From assembly GCF_016735585.2 (NCBI RefSeq), contig NZ_JAERSE020000004.1:62001-126000 (forward strand): a stretch of 64,000 bases of DNA. The letters run 5' to 3'. This document shows positions 62,320-64,000 of this stretch, one piece after another (position 1 is the stretch's first letter; each line of letters opens with the position of its first letter). Made by a program: the position numbers and the translations under genes. Below the pieces are notes generated by a model. That model made no database searches. It was not told the origin of the DNA and was given only the letters and a program-made list of their open reading frames with translations. This stretch comes from Chryseobacterium tagetis (GTDB lineage Bacteria > Bacteroidota > Bacteroidia > Flavobacteriales > Weeksellaceae).

Positions 62320-62811
62320 CTATTTCATTCCCGTTCTCTGGAAGTTGTACACAACTCTTACATTTTCACCGTCAAAAGGAATGTTCTGCTCCAGCGAGAA
62401 TTGATCTGTAGCCTGATTAGTCAATGTTAAAGTATATCCTACTGTATTTTGTTTTGCTTTTGTACCTTCTGCGATTTTCTTAAACTCAAAAGTATTACCG
62501 TCTTTTACATCAATTTTAATAGGTTGTGTAATCGCCGGGCAAGATCCTCCACCATTTAAAGTATATGCTCCCGTCCAGTTATTTGGAATTAATCTCCAAT
62601 GACTTCCCACGAAACATTGTGCGTCTGCTCCTTCATCGAAAGGTTTAATCTTGAACTGCTTATCATAATCGATGCTTACGATTTGCCAGTCCCCTTTCAT
62701 TTTAAGGAACTCTGATCTTTGATTTTGTGATGTTTTTGCGTTGTTAACGGAGGAACAAGACACTGCAAAAAGTGATGTTCCCAACATCCCTGCAAGTAGT
62801 AACTTTCTCAT
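62320..62811 (-). CDS. Lipocalin-like small lipoprotein
   Basis: A 163-residue lipoprotein (MRKLLLAGMLGTSLFAVSC, lipobox AVSC). FLKMKGDWQIVSIDYDKQF resembles the lipocalin_4-type start, and HWRLIPNNWTGAYTL the beta-barrel. It forms a two-gene unit with the OmpA-family gene. A terminator of the upstream subtilase gene separates the unit from it. Confidence 0.8.
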   Translation of the reverse strand: MRKLLLAGMLGTSLFAVSCSSVNNAKTSQNQRSEFLKMKGDWQIVSIDYDKQFKIKPFDEGADAQCFVGSHWRLIPNNWTGAYTLNGGGSCPAITQPIKIDVKDGNTFEFKKIAEGTKAKQNTVGYTLTLTNQATDQFSLEQNIPFDGENVRVVYNFQRTGMK

Positions 62812-62870
62812 TTTGTTGTTTATTATTTTGTTATAATAAAGTTACAAAAAACCGTGCCAAAATAATGAAT

Positions 62871-62903
62871 AAAAATAAAAAAAGTCCGAAATTTTCGGAC
62901 TTT
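62871..62903 (-). terminator. Terminator after the subtilase gene
   Basis: AAAGTCCGA (62881-62889) pairs with TCGGACTTT (62895-62903). On the minus strand it is followed by a T-run. Confidence 0.8.
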
Positions 62904-62935
62904 ATATCTATAAATGGTAATAACACTTAGATAAT

Positions 62936-64000
62936 TTATTTTTTAACAGTCTTTTTTACAGATTTCGTAGCTTTTTTTACAGCCCCAGATTGACCATTAT
63001 AAAAATTAGTGTAAGCGTATTCTGCTGCTTTTTTCACATCAATCACACCTCCTGCCTGAGAATAATCTCCAAATCCGTCTGTAGTGTTCGGATTGCTAGA
63101 TTTTACTAGAGATTCAATGATCTGAGCCGGAGTAAGGTTTGGCATATACGCTAATAATACTGCTGCTGCACCTGCTACAACCGGAGAGGCCATTGAAGTC
63201 CCCTGTAGGTATTTATACTCGTTATGAGGCACTGTAGAATAGATTTCATCACCCGGAGCAAAAACATTAACCATTTTTTTATTGTAGTTAGAGAAACCAG
63301 CTCTTAAAGCATCATTTTTATTGGTACTTGCTCCTACTACAATTACATTATTTACAAATGGTTTTTCATCGGTAACATTTTTAAAATTCGTAGGGTAAGC
63401 CAAGTGTTCTGCAACGTCTTCGTTTTCGTTACCTGCAGCTTTTACCAAAAGAACTCCTTTATCCTGAGCATATTTAAATGCATCCCAAACTACACTTTTA
63501 CCTGGAGATACAGGTTTTCCGAAGCTCATATTTAAAACTTTAGCTCCGTTGTCTACTGCATATTTAATAGCGTTTGCAACATCTTTATCTCTTTCGTCTC
63601 CGTTTGGAACAGTTCTTACAGACATGATTTTAGCAACTTTTGAAGCTACCCCATACTGAATTTCTTTTCCTTGCGGAAGTCCTGCGATGATCCCTGCAAC
63701 GTGAGTTCCGTGCATTGCATCAGGACCTTCATAATGATTGTTTCCGTAATTTTTTTCTGAGTAATCATCATAGTTATCTCCTACTATTTCTTTTCTAGGA
63801 TCGTAAGACAGATCATATTGTTTTGCTTGAGGACCATAATAATCAAGAGCCTCTTTGATTTGGTCTTTCATGATTTTCTCAAACTCAGCAGGAGTTTTCC
63901 CCTGAAATTCCGGATTTGCAGCCACTTGTTTCAGTACCTGAAGAATCATTGCATCTTTCTGATCTGTTACTTTAATTGCCGCAACATTTTCAGGAGTCAC
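62936..64000 (-). CDS. Subtilisin-like serine protease (S8), 5' part missing
   Basis: The 354 visible residues hold the catalytic His in HGTHVAGI, the oxyanion Asn in VKAAGNENED and the Ser in GTSMASPVVAG. The catalytic Asp motif would lie upstream of the window edge. The C-terminus ends in a Lys-rich tail (KKATKSVKKTVKK). The GTG at the edge is not a true start. No C-terminal T9SS sorting domain is visible. Confidence 0.92.
   Translation of the reverse strand: MTPENVAAIKVTDQKDAMILQVLKQVAANPEFQGKTPAEFEKIMKDQIKEALDYYGPQAKQYDLSYDPRKEIVGDNYDDYSEKNYGNNHYEGPDAMHGTHVAGIIAGLPQGKEIQYGVASKVAKIMSVRTVPNGDERDKDVANAIKYAVDNGAKVLNMSFGKPVSPGKSVVWDAFKYAQDKGVLLVKAAGNENEDVAEHLAYPTNFKNVTDEKPFVNNVIVVGASTNKNDALRAGFSNYNKKMVNVFAPGDEIYSTVPHNEYKYLQGTSMASPVVAGAAAVLLAYMPNLTPAQIIESLVKSSNPNTTDGFGDYSQAGGVIDVKKAAEYAYTNFYNGQSGAVKKATKSVKKTVKK

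Noticed and set aside
61985..62404. Plus-strand frame of 139 codons with many Pro and Ala residues
   Set aside because: The composition is the reverse-strand image of the glycine zipper of the OmpA-family protein, not a real gene.
1..64000. CRISPR arrays, rRNA genes, prophage structural modules, insertion-sequence transposases
   Set aside because: No regularly spaced repeats, rRNA-like sequences, transposase motifs or phage structural genes were seen.

Overview
The window is a stretch of chromosome from a low-GC member of the Bacteroidota, most likely the family Weeksellaceae (Chryseobacterium or a close relative). The signs are a GldD-type gliding/T9SS lipoprotein, a Bacteroidota-type TssB/TssC pair, SusD-free envelope genes rich in lipoproteins, many TAnnTTTG promoter boxes with a TTG about 19-20 bases upstream, and weak Shine-Dalgarno signals. 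It reads as core and envelope housekeeping DNA with several accessory insertions; no rRNA, prophage or CRISPR array is present.

Layout. 1-9.1 kb: queG (partial), rhodanese, HD phosphohydrolase, alpha/beta hydrolase, nitronate monooxygenase, a SurA-like PPIase, a PfkB-type sugar kinase, gldD and mutY. 9.1-17.2 kb: an isolated tssB-tssC pair, then two tandem M13 metallopeptidases with an AT-rich beta-helix gene between them. 17.2-23.3 kb: a GH18-CE4-GT2 fusion protein, cinA, a small acidic protein and a Blc-type lipocalin. 23.4-29.9 kb: a LytS/LytTR-type sensor-regulator pair followed by four envelope genes. Two operator-like 21-base-period direct repeats lie at the divergent promoter and before the SIMPL gene. 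29.9-38.2 kb: FAD oxidoreductase, SpoIIAA-like protein, MFS exporter with a divergent AraC regulator, lipA, a small GIY-YIG nuclease inside a perfect 24-base inverted repeat, an ECF-like sigma factor and tyrS. 38.2-46.8 kb: a NarL-type two-component system bracketed by two related small lipoproteins, an esterase, a retropepsin-PDZ protein, an L,D-transpeptidase and a DUF1826-like protein. 46.9-55.2 kb: a seven-gene TetR-TolC-HlyD-ABC efflux operon, MarR and a universal stress protein. 55.3-64 kb: two tRNA-Asp genes, trxA, a cysteine desulfurase, a four-gene set resembling mycobacterial decaprenylphosphoryl-arabinose synthesis, OmpA/lipocalin lipoproteins and a partial subtilase.

The most unusual features are: (1) the GIY-YIG gene enclosed by perfect 24-base inverted repeats, whose ends resemble three nuclease-free palindromic repeats elsewhere in the window, all in gaps between convergent genes; (2) paired direct-repeat operators with identical geometry beside a LytTR regulator; (3) the DprE1/DprE2/UbiA/phosphatase set outside Actinobacteria; and (4) a detached T6SS sheath pair.

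Many of the longest possible reading frames start upstream of the likely translation start. Starts here were moved downstream where a signal peptide, family N-terminus or promoter box argued for it.
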